Assembly (NCBI GenBank): GCA_900545715.1
Contig: URAJ01000003.1
Coordinates: 1-64,000, forward strand
Length of the DNA: 64,000 bases
From: an uncultured Opitutales bacterium
Lineage (GTDB): Bacteria > Verrucomicrobiota > Verrucomicrobiia > Opitutales > Intestinicryptomonadaceae
Direction: 5' to 3'
The notes under the pieces were generated by a model. That model searched no databases, was not told the DNA's origin, and saw only the letters and a list, made by a program, of their open reading frames with translations. Made by a program: the position numbers and the translations under genes. Below, in pieces: positions 9,641 to 19,302 of the stretch; position 1 is the first letter of the stretch, and each line of letters starts with the position of its first letter.

Positions 9641-9906
9641 ATAGAGTTTTCAATAGCGCAATTTTTTCCATTTTACGCAAATAGATTTTCTTTCAAGACA
9701 AAACGAAAAAACGCGCAAAACTGACCTCAATAAAATTCCTCCGCGCGGGGGAAAAACGACGGCAATCCCGGATTGCGTGCGTAAGCGGCCCGCCAATGCG
9801 AAGAATCAAGCATCTCGCGGTTGAGCCAACTCTTTAAAAATTTTCAAAAAAACTTGAAAAATATGCGCGGCAAACAAAAATTCCCCCTTTTAAAAAGCGG
9901 AAAATT

Positions 9907-10770
9907 ATGAAATTTACAAAATATCACGCCCTCGGAAACGACTATCTCGTACTCGACCCCGTCGATTGCCCAAAAATGCCGGAAGGCATAGACGTAGTGA
10001 AAATCTGCCACCGAAACTTCGGACTCGGCTCGGACGGCATACTATACGGCCCGGAAAAGAGCGATAAAGCCGACTTCAAGCTCCGCATTCTAAACCCGGA
10101 CGCCAGCGAAGCCGAAAAGAGCGGCAACGGCCTGCGCATATTTTCCCGCTACCTCTTCGACACGGGCAGAGTCGAAGAAAACAAGCCTTTTACGGTGGAC
10201 ACCCTCGGCGGAGTCGTCAAATGCGTAGTCTCAAAAGGCGGCGATTTCATCACCGTTGACATGGGCAAAGTGAGCTTTGATTCGGAGAAAATTCCGGTTG
10301 TCGGCCCGAAGCGCGAAGTCGTAAACGAGGAGTTTGAAATAAACGGCAAAAAATACAAATACTGCTGCGCCACTGTCGGCAACCCCCATTGTGTGCTCCC
10401 GGTGAAGGAGGTTAGCGAAAAGCTCGCCCGCGAAATTGGGCCGGTAATCGAAAATATGACATCGCTTTTCCCAAACCGCACAAACGTGCAATTATTGCAA
10501 GTCATCGACCGCAACAATATTAAAATAGAGATATGGGAGCGCGGCGCGGGATACACGCTCGCCTCCGGGAGCTCGTCGAGCGCGGCGGCGTCGGTCGCGC
10601 ACAAGCTCGGCCTGTGCGACGGCGATATTACCGTTCACATGGAGGGCGGAGACCTTTCGATAAAAATCGCCCCCGACTACTCTATAACCATGAGCGGCCC
10701 GGCCACAAAGGTTGGAGTATATGAAATGAGCCCGTCCGTGCTGACCCAGAATGTGCCGATAAAAATGTAG
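9907..10770 (+). CDS. dapF: diaminopimelate epimerase family protein with both catalytic cysteines replaced
   Basis: Diaminopimelate epimerase interconverts LL- and meso-diaminopimelate for lysine and peptidoglycan. The 287-residue protein matches from HALGNDYLVLD to the C-terminus, including GSDGILYG, GNPHC and ERGAG. The classical two-base pair of cysteines is absent: the first motif reads SGNGLRIF (Ile78 where Cys is expected), and the second reads ERGAGYTLASGSSSS (Ser220 in place of Cys in LACGTG). Other cysteines exist (Cys153, Cys154, Cys162), but not at those positions. I recall a DapF-like subgroup with LASGSSS, so this is probably a lineage feature, not a mutation. Whether it epimerises DAP or another amino acid is open. 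It stands alone and ends in a strong terminator. Confidence 0.85.
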   Translation: MKFTKYHALGNDYLVLDPVDCPKMPEGIDVVKICHRNFGLGSDGILYGPEKSDKADFKLRILNPDASEAEKSGNGLRIFSRYLFDTGRVEENKPFTVDTLGGVVKCVVSKGGDFITVDMGKVSFDSEKIPVVGPKREVVNEEFEINGKKYKYCCATVGNPHCVLPVKEVSEKLAREIGPVIENMTSLFPNRTNVQLLQVIDRNNIKIEIWERGAGYTLASGSSSSAAASVAHKLGLCDGDITVHMEGGDLSIKIAPDYSITMSGPATKVGVYEMSPSVLTQNVPIKM

Positions 10771-10810
10771 CGCGCATTTGCGCTTCAAATTATAAATTAT
10801 AGAATATTAG

Positions 10811-10839
10811 AAGGCGCGTTTTTATACGCGCCTTTTTTT
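10811..10839 (+). terminator. intrinsic terminator after dapF
   Basis: Stem AGGCGCGT/ACGCGCCT (10812-10819 with 10825-10832) with a 5-base loop, followed by seven T. Confidence 0.9.
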
Positions 10840-10878
10840 CTTGCGGGGCGTTTGGGAGATTATATTATAAACTCCATT

Positions 10879-12437
10879 ATGCATATGAAATTTTTTATAA
10901 TTGCCGCAGCTGCCGCCCTGCTGCCTACAATTTTATGGTCGGGAGAACCTGCTTCTGCCGGGGTCGCCGCAATAATGGACGAACGGCTCGCGCCAAAGCC
11001 CGTAAAAACAGAATATTTTGACGGACTTTTCAACCTTGTAAAATCCTCAAAAGCGATAGTCGAAACGCCCAGCGGCCTATCCGAAGCCCAAAAGCAAACA
11101 ATCCGCAAAACTTTTGCGGATTATTGGAAAATTGTCCCCGAATTAAATTTTGTCGCCGCGGAGAAATCCGCCGGCTCCTCCCCCGAAGGCTATTCCCTTA
11201 AAGTATCGAAAGACGCAATAAAAATCTCTGCCGGAGGATTCGACGGCGTTCGCCATGCGCTAAAAACCCTGCGGCAGCTGTCGGAGTACGGGCGCGACGG
11301 CGACGGCTACTATATCCAGCTCTGCGAAATATCCGACCGCCCCGCCCTCGCCTTTCGCGCGGTGCATTTGTGCATATATCCTGAAACCACGCCCGCCGAG
11401 CTCGAAAAGCGCGTGAGGCTTGCGGCGTATTACAAATTCAATTATGTAGTGCTCGAGCCCTGGGGAACCTTCCCGTTTGAATCGCACCCCGAGCTTTCGT
11501 TTTTCAACAAGGCGTTCAGCCGCTCCGAGCTCCGCAGAATCGTCGATCTTGCGTATTCGCTCGGAATTACGCCGATTCCGCAGCTCACTGTTCTGGGGCA
11601 CGCATCCGGCGGGACAAACGAGGGCGGCAAGCACGCGATACTCACTCGCAACCCTAAAATGGCGGAATTGCTGGAACCCCACGGGTGGTCGTGGTGCATG
11701 AGCAATCCGAGGGCCGTAAAGCTGCTTGAAGAGGCGGTTGCGGAAATGCACGAATTTTTCGGCAACCCTCCGTTTTTCCACATAGGCTGCGACGAGGCCT
11801 ACGACATGGCAACCTGCTACAAATGCCGCAGCCGCCCCGTAGGGGAGCTTTTGGCAAGCCACATAATCCATTTCCGCGACTTTCTCAAAAAACGCGGCGC
11901 GCGCGCTATAATGTGGCACGACATGCTCGTCGAGGAGGGGGATCCGCGCTGGGACAAATGCACCGCAAACGGTCACGCCGGAACCGGCATGGGCGAGATT
12001 TACAAAGAGCTCCCCAAAGACATCGTTATTGCCGACTGGGAGTACGACGAGCGCGGCCCGCTTCCGGAGGGCAAAAAGCCCTACCCCACCTCGGCATTCT
12101 TCAAGGAGAACGGCTTCGACACGCTCTGCTGCCCCTACTACAAGGTTTCGAACATCAAAAACGCGTCGGCCGCCGCGCGCGAAAACAGCCTCTTCGGAAT
12201 GATGGCGACTACTTGGAGCCGCACGATGGGCTCACCGGCCGCGTGCTGTTCTACACGTCGGCGAACGCCGCATGGGGCTCCGACCCGTCGAAATATTCAA
12301 ATTCCTGGAAGGACTACCGCTGCAATTACAACACCCATATGCGCACAATGGATATAGACTCGGGAATTGAAAAATACGAAGACTTGGGCACAACTCCCAA
12401 CGTCGGGGTTGTCAGGCACCTAAACCAGCCGCTCTGA
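10879..12437 (+). pseudogene. GH20 beta-N-acetylhexosaminidase-like exported protein, frameshifted
   Basis: Encodes a secreted glycoside hydrolase family 20 type enzyme, expected to release terminal N-acetylhexosamines from glycans such as mucin or chitin. A signal peptide (MHMKFFIIAAAAALLPTILW) is followed by a GH20b-like domain and a catalytic barrel; the paired Asp-Glu is in FFHIGCDEAYD near residue 305. The first frame covers this up to about 12220 and then turns into nonsense, stopping at 12357. The correct continuation (DGLTGRVLFYTSANAAWG...) lies in another frame from about 12225 to the stop at 12437. One missing base near 12219-12224 explains it; restoring a C would give SRHDGL and a protein of about 519 residues. 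A sequencing or assembly error is as likely as true inactivation. A TTG at 10852 is possible but not preferred. Confidence 0.8.
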
Positions 12438-12506
12438 ACAGGCTTTTCCCCGCCGACGCGCGGGATCGGAAAGCGGGGCATTTCAAACAAAACGGAGGAA
12501 AACATT

Positions 12507-14675
12507 ATGAAAATCGCCATAACATTCGCCGCGCTTGCGGCGGCGTCTGCCGTGTCGTTCGGCGCCCAGACAGTATTTGTCGCCCCCGGAGGTTCGGATT
12601 CCGAGGGGCTTGGAACGAAAGAAAAACCTTTTGCGTCCCTGAACAGGGCGATAAGGGAATTCTATTCGTCAAAACCCGGCGACTTTGAAATTTGCGTCGC
12701 CGAGGGCGAATATTTCTTTTCAAAGGGCGTTTCGATCGTCGCCCAGCACACCAACGGCAAGACGCTATCCATCGCAGGGCCGAATTTCTCCGGAGAGCCG
12801 AAAGCCCGCTTCATCGGCGGAATAAAAATCCCCGCAAAATACCTTGAAAAGGTGTCGGACAAGGAAACGCTCTCGAAAATTCCGCAAGACGCCGAAGGAG
12901 TTCTCTATAAAATAGACCTCAAAAAATTCGGGGTTTCGGAAGTAGGGAAAGTCGAAAAGCGCGGATGGGGTTCGTGGAAAACCAACGGCAATCCCCTCGA
13001 GACCGAGGCGTTTTTCAACTGCAGTCCAATGACGCCCGCGCGCTATCCCAACGACGACTCGCTGCTGAAAATAGGGGAGGTTTTAGACACCGGCAAAGTG
13101 ACGGACTTTGCGGCGTCAGACTCCTATGAACAGGAGGACAAAAGCGTGAGGGGGGCGACTTTCAAATACGATTTCGACCGCCCTTCGCGCTGGGCAAATG
13201 CGCCCGACGCTTATCTGCGCGGAAACTTTTCCGTCGGCTGGGCCTACGACCAAATCAAAATCAAGAAAATCGACCCCGCGGCGAAGACGATTACGCTCGC
13301 CGACCCGCACGCCTACGGGGTGCGCTCGAACACCCCGCCGAAAGGGTCGCGGCTCTACGTCGACAAGGCCGACCTGAAAGTGCGCGGCTATCAGGCGTTC
13401 AACCTCATCGAGGAGCTAGACCGCGTCGGCGAATACTACATAGACCGCGACAACCTCGTATTCTATACCATGCTCGCCTCGGCTCCGAAGGAGGGCGACG
13501 CCTTCTACTTTTCGCTGGCGCCAGACCCAATAATAACCATGTGGAACGCAAGCAACGTCAAAATCCGCAACATAGAATTCGCCGTCACCCGCAATTCGCC
13601 GATTAAAGGCTCGTACTGCAACGGCGTGGAAATCGACAAATGCGCGTTCAGGAGCTGCGGAAAGCCGTTTGCGCTCGACGGGGTAAGCTACAAGAAGCCC
13701 GAAGAAAAAGACTGCGCGACATTCGTTTCCAAAAACAACAAGATAACAAACTGCAAATTTTTCGACAACGCCATGGGCGGGGCGAGAATAGGCGGCGGAA
13801 ACAAGCGCAATCTCGAAAAGTCGAACGTTCTGGTGTACAATTGCGACTTCCGCAGAAACGCCCTGCGCCTGACGGTGGGCGGCTCCGCCCTCTCAATATC
13901 CGGCGTCGGCGTGCGCGTCGCAAACTGCCACATTTCCGACCAGCGCCAGGCGACCTTTGGGTTTACCGGCAACGACCACCTTATTGAGAACAATCTTTTC
14001 GAGCGCTGCTGCCAGTTCGCGAGCGACTACGGGGTGATATACACATACTCAAATTTCGCCCAAATGGGAACGGTAATACGCTACAATTTCTTCACGAACA
14101 ACCACTCCGAACTCGGATCCACGGCGGGGGTGTATGTGGACGAGTCGCACGCGGGGGTATTGGTGCGCCACAACATATTCTGCAACACCGGCAGCCGCAG
14201 CGGGGGCTCGAGCTTTGGGGCGATATACATTCACGGCGGCTGCGAGACGCGCGCGGAACAAAACGTATTCATAAACTGCCAGTCTGCGTTCGGCTCGCAG
14301 ACCTGGACGGACGAGCACTACGCACGGAAGCTTGCCGGGGAAGCGGAATGGCGCAAAAACCATGTGGACGTCGAAACCGGCGTATACCCGAAGGCATATC
14401 CCAAACTTGCGCAGATTCTCGACCCGACTCTCCCGCGCGTAAACTACGCCTTCGACAACAAAATTTTCAATTCCTCAATGGCGATGAACGGGCTGCTGAA
14501 GCTCTACGGGAACTCATACATAAAGCCCGCCTCGGAATCGGACGCGGACGCAATCAGGAAAAACCCGAATTTGTCCATCGGGGACGTGAGAAAGTACTTC
14601 GGTTCAGATCCGCTCGTAAAGCACATTCTCGACCGCAAAATAGGGCTCGTAAAAGATCCGTTCTCCGGAGAATAG
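12507..14675 (+). CDS. secreted right-handed parallel beta-helix protein, possible glycosidase
   Basis: A 722-residue exported protein. It has a signal peptide (MKIAITFAALAAASAVSFGA) and then a PGGSDSEGLGTKEKPFASLNRAI segment, the classic opening of secreted beta-helix polysaccharide-active proteins (fixed start of PL6/GH120/GH141-like folds). Asn/Gly-rich helix turns follow from about residue 350 (IRNIEFAVTRNS, NKITNCKFFDNAMGG, VRVANCHISDQ, HLIENNLFERC). The overall layout resembles GH141-type proteins, but I cannot fix catalytic residues, so the family is tentative. A strong SD (CGGAGGAAAA) precedes the ATG. It lies 69 bases after the GH20 gene and is probably co-transcribed with it for glycan degradation. 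Confidence 0.8.
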   Translation: MKIAITFAALAAASAVSFGAQTVFVAPGGSDSEGLGTKEKPFASLNRAIREFYSSKPGDFEICVAEGEYFFSKGVSIVAQHTNGKTLSIAGPNFSGEPKARFIGGIKIPAKYLEKVSDKETLSKIPQDAEGVLYKIDLKKFGVSEVGKVEKRGWGSWKTNGNPLETEAFFNCSPMTPARYPNDDSLLKIGEVLDTGKVTDFAASDSYEQEDKSVRGATFKYDFDRPSRWANAPDAYLRGNFSVGWAYDQIKIKKIDPAAKTITLADPHAYGVRSNTPPKGSRLYVDKADLKVRGYQAFNLIEELDRVGEYYIDRDNLVFYTMLASAPKEGDAFYFSLAPDPIITMWNASNVKIRNIEFAVTRNSPIKGSYCNGVEIDKCAFRSCGKPFALDGVSYKKPEEKDCATFVSKNNKITNCKFFDNAMGGARIGGGNKRNLEKSNVLVYNCDFRRNALRLTVGGSALSISGVGVRVANCHISDQRQATFGFTGNDHLIENNLFERCCQFASDYGVIYTYSNFAQMGTVIRYNFFTNNHSELGSTAGVYVDESHAGVLVRHNIFCNTGSRSGGSSFGAIYIHGGCETRAEQNVFINCQSAFGSQTWTDEHYARKLAGEAEWRKNHVDVETGVYPKAYPKLAQILDPTLPRVNYAFDNKIFNSSMAMNGLLKLYGNSYIKPASESDADAIRKNPNLSIGDVRKYFGSDPLVKHILDRKIGLVKDPFSGE

Positions 14676-14690
14676 TTTTTTGGGGGGAAC

Positions 14691-14727
14691 CGCGCGCCGC
14701 AAATTCCGCGGCGCGCGCGATTTTTTT
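14691..14727 (+). terminator. intrinsic terminator after the beta-helix gene
   Basis: Perfect 10-bp GC stem CGCGCGCCGC/GCGGCGCGCG (14691-14700 with 14708-14717), loop AAATTCC, then seven T from 14721. Confidence 0.88.
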
Positions 14728-14738
14728 CAAAAAATATA

Positions 14739-14769
14739 TTGAAATTGCCGGGATACGCGGCATTATTGT
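14739..14769 (+). promoter_or_regulatory. possible sigma70-type promoter of rpmG
   Basis: TTGAAA at 14739-14744 and a weak -10 (ATTATT at 14762 with a 17-base spacer, or TATTGT at 14764 with 19). It lies between the preceding terminator and the rpmG start, where a promoter is needed. Confidence 0.35.
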
Positions 14770-14799
14770 ATTTTAAATTTTTTAATTAAAGGAAACACC

Positions 14800-14970
14800 A
14801 TGCCCAGAGAAATAGTAATAATCGAATGCACAGAAGCGCGCAAGGAAGGCAAATCGCCCTCGCGCTACATGACAACGCGCAACTTCCGCAAAACGCAGGA
14901 AAAAGTAGAGAAGATGAAGTACAATCCTTCTCTAAAGCGCAGAACCCTGCACAGAGAAATCAAGAAATAA
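14800..14970 (+). CDS. rpmG: 50S ribosomal protein L33
   Basis: A 56-residue gene that simple ORF calling misses. The product starts [18 protein letters not shown] and continues [12 protein letters not shown] and [16 protein letters not shown], the L33 signature (Y-x-T-x-(K/R)N in the middle, LKR-x-TLHREIK at the end). It is the C-minus form: the zinc-binding CxxC pairs are absent, so zinc-dependent remodelling of L33 does not apply to this copy. AAAGGAAAC lies 7 bases before the ATG. Flanking terminators make it monocistronic. Confidence 0.96.
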   Translation: MPREIVIIECTEARKEGKSPSRYMTTRNFRKTQEKVEKMKYNPSLKRRTLHREIKK

Positions 14971-15005
14971 GATAAGCTCAATCAAGCCAAGATTCTCTTG
15001 AATTT

Positions 15006-15034
15006 AAGCGCGCATATTTTTGCGCGCTTTTTTT
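15006..15034 (+). terminator. intrinsic terminator after rpmG
   Basis: Perfect 9-bp stem AAGCGCGCA/TGCGCGCTT with loop TATTTT and a run of seven T. Confidence 0.9.
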
Positions 15035-15148
15035 AACAATTATTTTTTCTAAAATATGCTCGGGGACCGGCATTCTCCCCAAAAAATTTTTCGCATTCTC
15101 AAAAATCGGGCAAATTCAAAAAAAGCTTTGCGCGGTAAATCTGCAGAC

Positions 15149-15178
15149 AAAAAAAGGGACGCTTAAATTTGCGCCCCT
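15149..15178 (-). terminator. intrinsic terminator after the Gfo/Idh/MocA gene
   Basis: On the minus strand, stem AGGGGCGC/GCGTCCCT (one G-T pair) with an 8-base loop is followed by seven T, 26 bases past the stop. Confidence 0.8.
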
Positions 15179-15204
15179 AAAAAAATCATACCTCAAAGTT
15201 TCCG

Positions 15205-16587
15205 CTACGCATTCGCCGCCGAAGGCAGGAACTCCGGACGGTAGGAGTATAGCGACTTCACATATTTGTCGGCCTCCTTAAAATTCGGGAACGACATAGT
15301 TTTTGGGTCGTACTCCAACTCAACTCCCGGGTGTATGCAGGAAATCATGCTAAGCAGGACAATCTCTGTAAATGGAGCCGCGTAGTCGAAGTTTGATTCC
15401 GGCATTCTGCCCTCCACAATCGCGGACGCCCAATCTGCCTGGGGATTGAATGGAAAGCGGTTGCGTTTAATTGTCTTAGGCGGAATTTTACCGGCTTTCA
15501 TAAGCTCTATCTGAGCGTCCCTCTCGGTCAGCTTTACGCCGGAGCCCGTGTAGGCGAACGTCATCGTATGTTTTGTGCCGACAATAAATATGCAGTTCTT
15601 ATTTTTTGGATCTTTCAAGAAAGCCGGATCGACTCTCTTTATTTCCTTCGGGCGGCGCAACCCGTCGTACCAATGCAATTTTACAATGCCGTCCTTGCCA
15701 AATTTGTTTTTGAAGAACATGTCTATCGACGCCGCTTTTGGCCAGCTGAAATCCTTGGCGGGAAGCGCGTCGGACACAATTTTATAGGGCGCGCCCAAGC
15801 CAAAAGCAGAATAAGGATTGTCGAGGAAGTGGCAGCCCATATCGCCCGCGGAGCCTGTCCCGAAATCGCGAAGTCCGCGCCAGTTGAACGGCACAACCTT
15901 TCCGCTAAAAGGCCTCGGATGGGCCACGTTTAGCCACAGGTTGTAGTCGAGAGTAGCAGGTTTTGGGGTCTCCGGGGGCATGGAGTCAAAACCCCAGGAG
16001 CGGTCTGTCCACGCATAGATGTCTTCGACTTCGCCCATTATTCCACTCTCGAACCACTCGCGAATAGTGCGCCAAGCGTCGTTTGTATGAACCTGATTGC
16101 CCATTTGCGTATATACGCCCGCCTTTGCAGCGAGCCTTTTGAGTTCGTGGGCCTCCCAAATTGTGCGCGTCAGGGGCTTTTCGCAGAAAACGTGCTTGCC
16201 TTTGGAAATTGCCCACGCGGATATCGGATAGTGCGAATGGTCGGGGGTGCAAACGCAGACGCCGTCGATGTCGGAGTCCATTTTATCGAGCATTACGCGG
16301 TAGTCTTTAAATTTCGGAAGGCTGCCGATGTTCTGCATCAAAAATTTGCCTCTGTCGTCGCGGTAGCAATAAGCCGCATAGCCTTCATCGACGTCGCAAA
16401 GGGCTACTATATTTGCGTCGTTGCTGTTAAAGATGGAGTTCACTGACGATTTGCCCTGCCCGCCCCATCCTATTATTGCAATATTTGCGCGCGAGTTTGC
16501 GCCCTTTACCTTGGCGGCGAGAGCCGAAGGCAAAATCATTACGCCCCCGAAGAGCGCTGAAGCTTTCAAGAAGTCTCTTCTTTTCAT
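15205..16587 (-). CDS. Tat-exported Gfo/Idh/MocA-family oxidoreductase
   Basis: A 460-residue NAD(P)-dependent sugar oxidoreductase-type protein with a twin-arginine signal (KRRDFLKASALFGG, residues 2-15), so it is probably folded with cofactor before export. The Rossmann motif is IIGWGGQGK near residue 37, VCVCTPDHSHYPIS follows near 112, and the family motif CEKPLT near 135. The C-terminal dimer domain contains GTGSAGDMGCHFLDNP. Periplasmic members of this family are frequent in PVC bacteria and Bacteroidetes and act on sugars or cyclitols (GH109 glycosidases are relatives); the substrate here is unknown. A strong SD (AGGAGGAAAA) precedes the ATG. It is divergent from the sugar-acid operon at 16850, which suggests a related substrate. 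Confidence 0.85.
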   Translation of the reverse strand: MKRRDFLKASALFGGVMILPSALAAKVKGANSRANIAIIGWGGQGKSSVNSIFNSNDANIVALCDVDEGYAAYCYRDDRGKFLMQNIGSLPKFKDYRVMLDKMDSDIDGVCVCTPDHSHYPISAWAISKGKHVFCEKPLTRTIWEAHELKRLAAKAGVYTQMGNQVHTNDAWRTIREWFESGIMGEVEDIYAWTDRSWGFDSMPPETPKPATLDYNLWLNVAHPRPFSGKVVPFNWRGLRDFGTGSAGDMGCHFLDNPYSAFGLGAPYKIVSDALPAKDFSWPKAASIDMFFKNKFGKDGIVKLHWYDGLRRPKEIKRVDPAFLKDPKNKNCIFIVGTKHTMTFAYTGSGVKLTERDAQIELMKAGKIPPKTIKRNRFPFNPQADWASAIVEGRMPESNFDYAAPFTEIVLLSMISCIHPGVELEYDPKTMSFPNFKEADKYVKSLYSYRPEFLPSAANA

Positions 16588-16849
16588 ATTTTTCCTCCTA
16601 TCGTCGGCGCGCGAGCATTCTATCCATTAAAATAGAATGGGCGCCGCGTTTTTTTTCTAAACGTTTATTTATGCGCGCGGATGTCAAATAAAATTGCTCT
16701 TATTCGCGATAATATATCGGATAAAGTCAATATAGTTCAATAAAGTCGAAATTTTATTTTCAACAAATAATTTGACTAAATTTTTATAAAAATTTACGCT
16801 TATTGGATAAATCCTGCAAAATTGCGAAACGCGATACTGTTATTGGCTT

Positions 16850-18139
16850 ATGCGACATAAATATTATAAATGGGAAGTTCTCGCGCTGCTGTGGGTGGCA
16901 TTTTTCTTAAATCAGGCGGACAGGCAGGTTTTTAATACAGTACTGCCGCTGATTCAGGAGTCGATGAAGCTTACGTCGGCGGAAGTTGGGTTGATAGCTA
17001 CAATATTTAACTTGGTGCTTGCGCTTCTCGTGCCAATATCGGGTTATCTGGGCGACAGGTTCAGCAAAAAGGCGCTGATAGTATCAAGCATAATAATATG
17101 GAGCTCGGCTACAATGTTCACCGGGTTGAGCACAGGGGTGCTTATGTTCATAGTCTTTCGCAGCTTCGCAACCGGCCTCGGAGAGGCGATGTTCGGCCCT
17201 GCAAACTACTCCACTATCGCCGACTACCATAAGTCCACGCGTGCAATAGCCATGAGCATACACCAAACCTCGTACTATTTCGGAGTGATCGCAAGCGGGC
17301 TAATCGCAGGCTACATAGGTCAGATGTGGGGTTGGCGGAGCGCATTTTTCGTTTTCGGCGCAGTTGGGTTGGTGCACGGCGTAATAATGTATTTTAGACT
17401 CCACGACAAGAAAAGCGAACCTGCGGAAGAATCTGGCGATGCAAACGCTGCAAGCCATAGCGGCCACGCAGCCGAAAAGATTAATTTCTTGGACGCAATG
17501 CGCGTATTATTCCGCGTGCCTACGGCAGTTATTTTGACTTTTTGCTTTGCCGGGCTGATATTTGTTTTAACAGGATATCTGACGTGGACCCCGACGTTTT
17601 TATACGAAAAATTTTCAATGAACCTCGCCGAAGCCGGTTTCCATTCGGTATTTTACACGCACCTTGCCGCGTTTTTCGGCATATTGCTCGCCGGAGAAAT
17701 GTCCGACAAGCTCGCCGTAAAAAAGCCTTCTTACAGAATACTGTTGCAGAGCGCGGGGCTACTGTTGGCAGTTCCATTCATAGTAGCCATGGGGAGCGCG
17801 CAATCGCTTTTTGTCGTGTACATTGGGCTGGCTGGGTTCGGCTTTGCGAGGGCGTTTTTCGACGCGAATACATATCCTGTTTTGTACGACGTTGTGCCGG
17901 AAAGATACCGCTCTTCCGCGGCGGGGGTAATGCTCATGATAGGCTTTGCGGTGGGATCTCTCGCGCCGCTTATATTGGGCATGCTAAAGCCGCATCTGGG
18001 GCTGTCCGCAGGAATATCGATGCTCGCAGTGATATGGGCTGTGTGCTCCGCTGTGCTTTTTGCCGGATATAAGATTTTCTACATGCGCGATTATCAGAAG
18101 GCGCGAAAGGCCGACGAGGAATACGCAAAAATATGCTAG
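16850..18139 (+). CDS. MFS transporter, probably for sugar acids
   Basis: Inner-membrane major facilitator with about 12 hydrophobic helices over 429 residues. The first helix contains FFLNQADRQVFNTVLP, and the loop motif between TM2 and TM3 is GYLGDRFSKKALI (the MFS A-motif). The closest style is the ACS/hexuronate (ExuT-like) group, which imports organic anions with H+. It is the first gene of a tight operon with an SDR, a lactonase-like MBL-fold protein and a sugar-acid dehydratase, supporting uptake of a sugar or its aldonate. The stop overlaps the next start by 7 bases. Confidence 0.88.
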   Translation: MRHKYYKWEVLALLWVAFFLNQADRQVFNTVLPLIQESMKLTSAEVGLIATIFNLVLALLVPISGYLGDRFSKKALIVSSIIIWSSATMFTGLSTGVLMFIVFRSFATGLGEAMFGPANYSTIADYHKSTRAIAMSIHQTSYYFGVIASGLIAGYIGQMWGWRSAFFVFGAVGLVHGVIMYFRLHDKKSEPAEESGDANAASHSGHAAEKINFLDAMRVLFRVPTAVILTFCFAGLIFVLTGYLTWTPTFLYEKFSMNLAEAGFHSVFYTHLAAFFGILLAGEMSDKLAVKKPSYRILLQSAGLLLAVPFIVAMGSAQSLFVVYIGLAGFGFARAFFDANTYPVLYDVVPERYRSSAAGVMLMIGFAVGSLAPLILGMLKPHLGLSAGISMLAVIWAVCSAVLFAGYKIFYMRDYQKARKADEEYAKIC

Positions 18140-19302
18140 AACTAAAAAACAAATTTATAGAAATATCGCTTTTCCCGGAATTGGGCGGGCGAATATTGAG
18201 ATTTTCGCTCTCCGGGGAAAATTGTCTATTTGAAAACCCCGCGCTTGCGGGAGTGGAGAATATCCAGCCAACCGAAAAGTGGGACGGCAAGTGGTTGAAT
18301 TACGGCGGGGAAAAAATCTGGCCGGCTCCCCAAGGCTGGGACGACCCCGAACGCGAATGGGGCGGCCCGCCAGATCCTTACATAGATGGGGGAATCTACA
18401 AAGTCATAGATTCCGGCGAAGATTTTATAACACTCGAAAGCCCGGCCGACCCCGTGCGGGGGATTAAAATCAGGCGCAACATAAAATTGCTAAAAGACGA
18501 GGCGCGCATAAAAATATCCGCCGAACTCTTCAACCTTTCCGGAGTTTCAAAAAGATGGTCAATCTGGCCCGTAGCGCAAATGGCGCAAACTTCGGGCGAC
18601 TGCGAGGCGTCGGTGCCCGTCGGGGGATCCGCTTGGAGGATAATGCACGGAGTTGTAAATAACCCTCAATACTCATTGGACGGCGATATTTTGAGAATAA
18701 AATATATGCGGATAGTCGGCAAGGTGGGAGCGCTTGCGCCGGCAGGTTGGGCGTCGTTCTCGGATCTGTCAGCCGGACGGGTTTTTGCGGCATCGTTTAA
18801 TTTCAATCCGGCGGCGGACTACCCCGACTCCACTTCGGTGCAAGTCTGGACAAGCGGCATTGGCTCGGTATTTTCCCGCGGAAAGCTCCGTACCTATCCG
18901 GAGAGCGAGGCCGAGAATCCTCCGTACACAGAGCTTGAATTGCTCTCGCCGCTCTCGGAAATTCCAGCGGGGGGCTCCTGCAAATTCGACTATTGCCTCG
19001 GGGCGTGCAAAACCGCCAAGGGGGAATCGGTAAAAGGCGTCTCGCAAATTTGCGCCACCACAGTTCCCCTCCAAAAAACATCGGACGGCGGATTTAAGTT
19101 TGGCGCCGGATTCTTTAAAGAGGGGAAGCTTTCGGTTGTCGCCCTGCGCGGCGCGGAAAGCGAAACGATTTTGGAATCGGACTGCACTCCGCTCTCTCCC
19201 GTATTTGCAAAGGGAGAAATACCAAGCGGCACCGACGCAGTCGCAGTAAAATTTTCCGACAATTATCAAAATTCAAAAACAATAGACTCAATACGAATAT
19301 GA
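18133..19302 (+). CDS. DUF4380-type protein with an aldose-epimerase-like fold
   Basis: 389 residues, no signal peptide. The N-terminal LPELGGRI-type segment (SLFPELGGRILRFSLSG), the GGEKIWPAPQGWDDPEREWGG block and WPVAQM resemble DUF4380 proteins, a branch of the galactose-mutarotase-like superfamily. A role in presenting the right sugar anomer to the neighbouring dehydrogenase would fit, but this is inference; catalytic residues were not identified. It overlaps the MFS gene upstream (7 bases) and the SDR gene downstream (ATGA), so it is surely in the same transcript. Confidence 0.75.
   Translation: MLELKNKFIEISLFPELGGRILRFSLSGENCLFENPALAGVENIQPTEKWDGKWLNYGGEKIWPAPQGWDDPEREWGGPPDPYIDGGIYKVIDSGEDFITLESPADPVRGIKIRRNIKLLKDEARIKISAELFNLSGVSKRWSIWPVAQMAQTSGDCEASVPVGGSAWRIMHGVVNNPQYSLDGDILRIKYMRIVGKVGALAPAGWASFSDLSAGRVFAASFNFNPAADYPDSTSVQVWTSGIGSVFSRGKLRTYPESEAENPPYTELELLSPLSEIPAGGSCKFDYCLGACKTAKGESVKGVSQICATTVPLQKTSDGGFKFGAGFFKEGKLSVVALRGAESETILESDCTPLSPVFAKGEIPSGTDAVAVKFSDNYQNSKTIDSIRI

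Noticed and set aside
9641..9906. Possible biotin repressor site before bioB
   Set aside because: No BirA-type or BioR-type palindrome could be recognised by eye; only a weak promoter is suggested.
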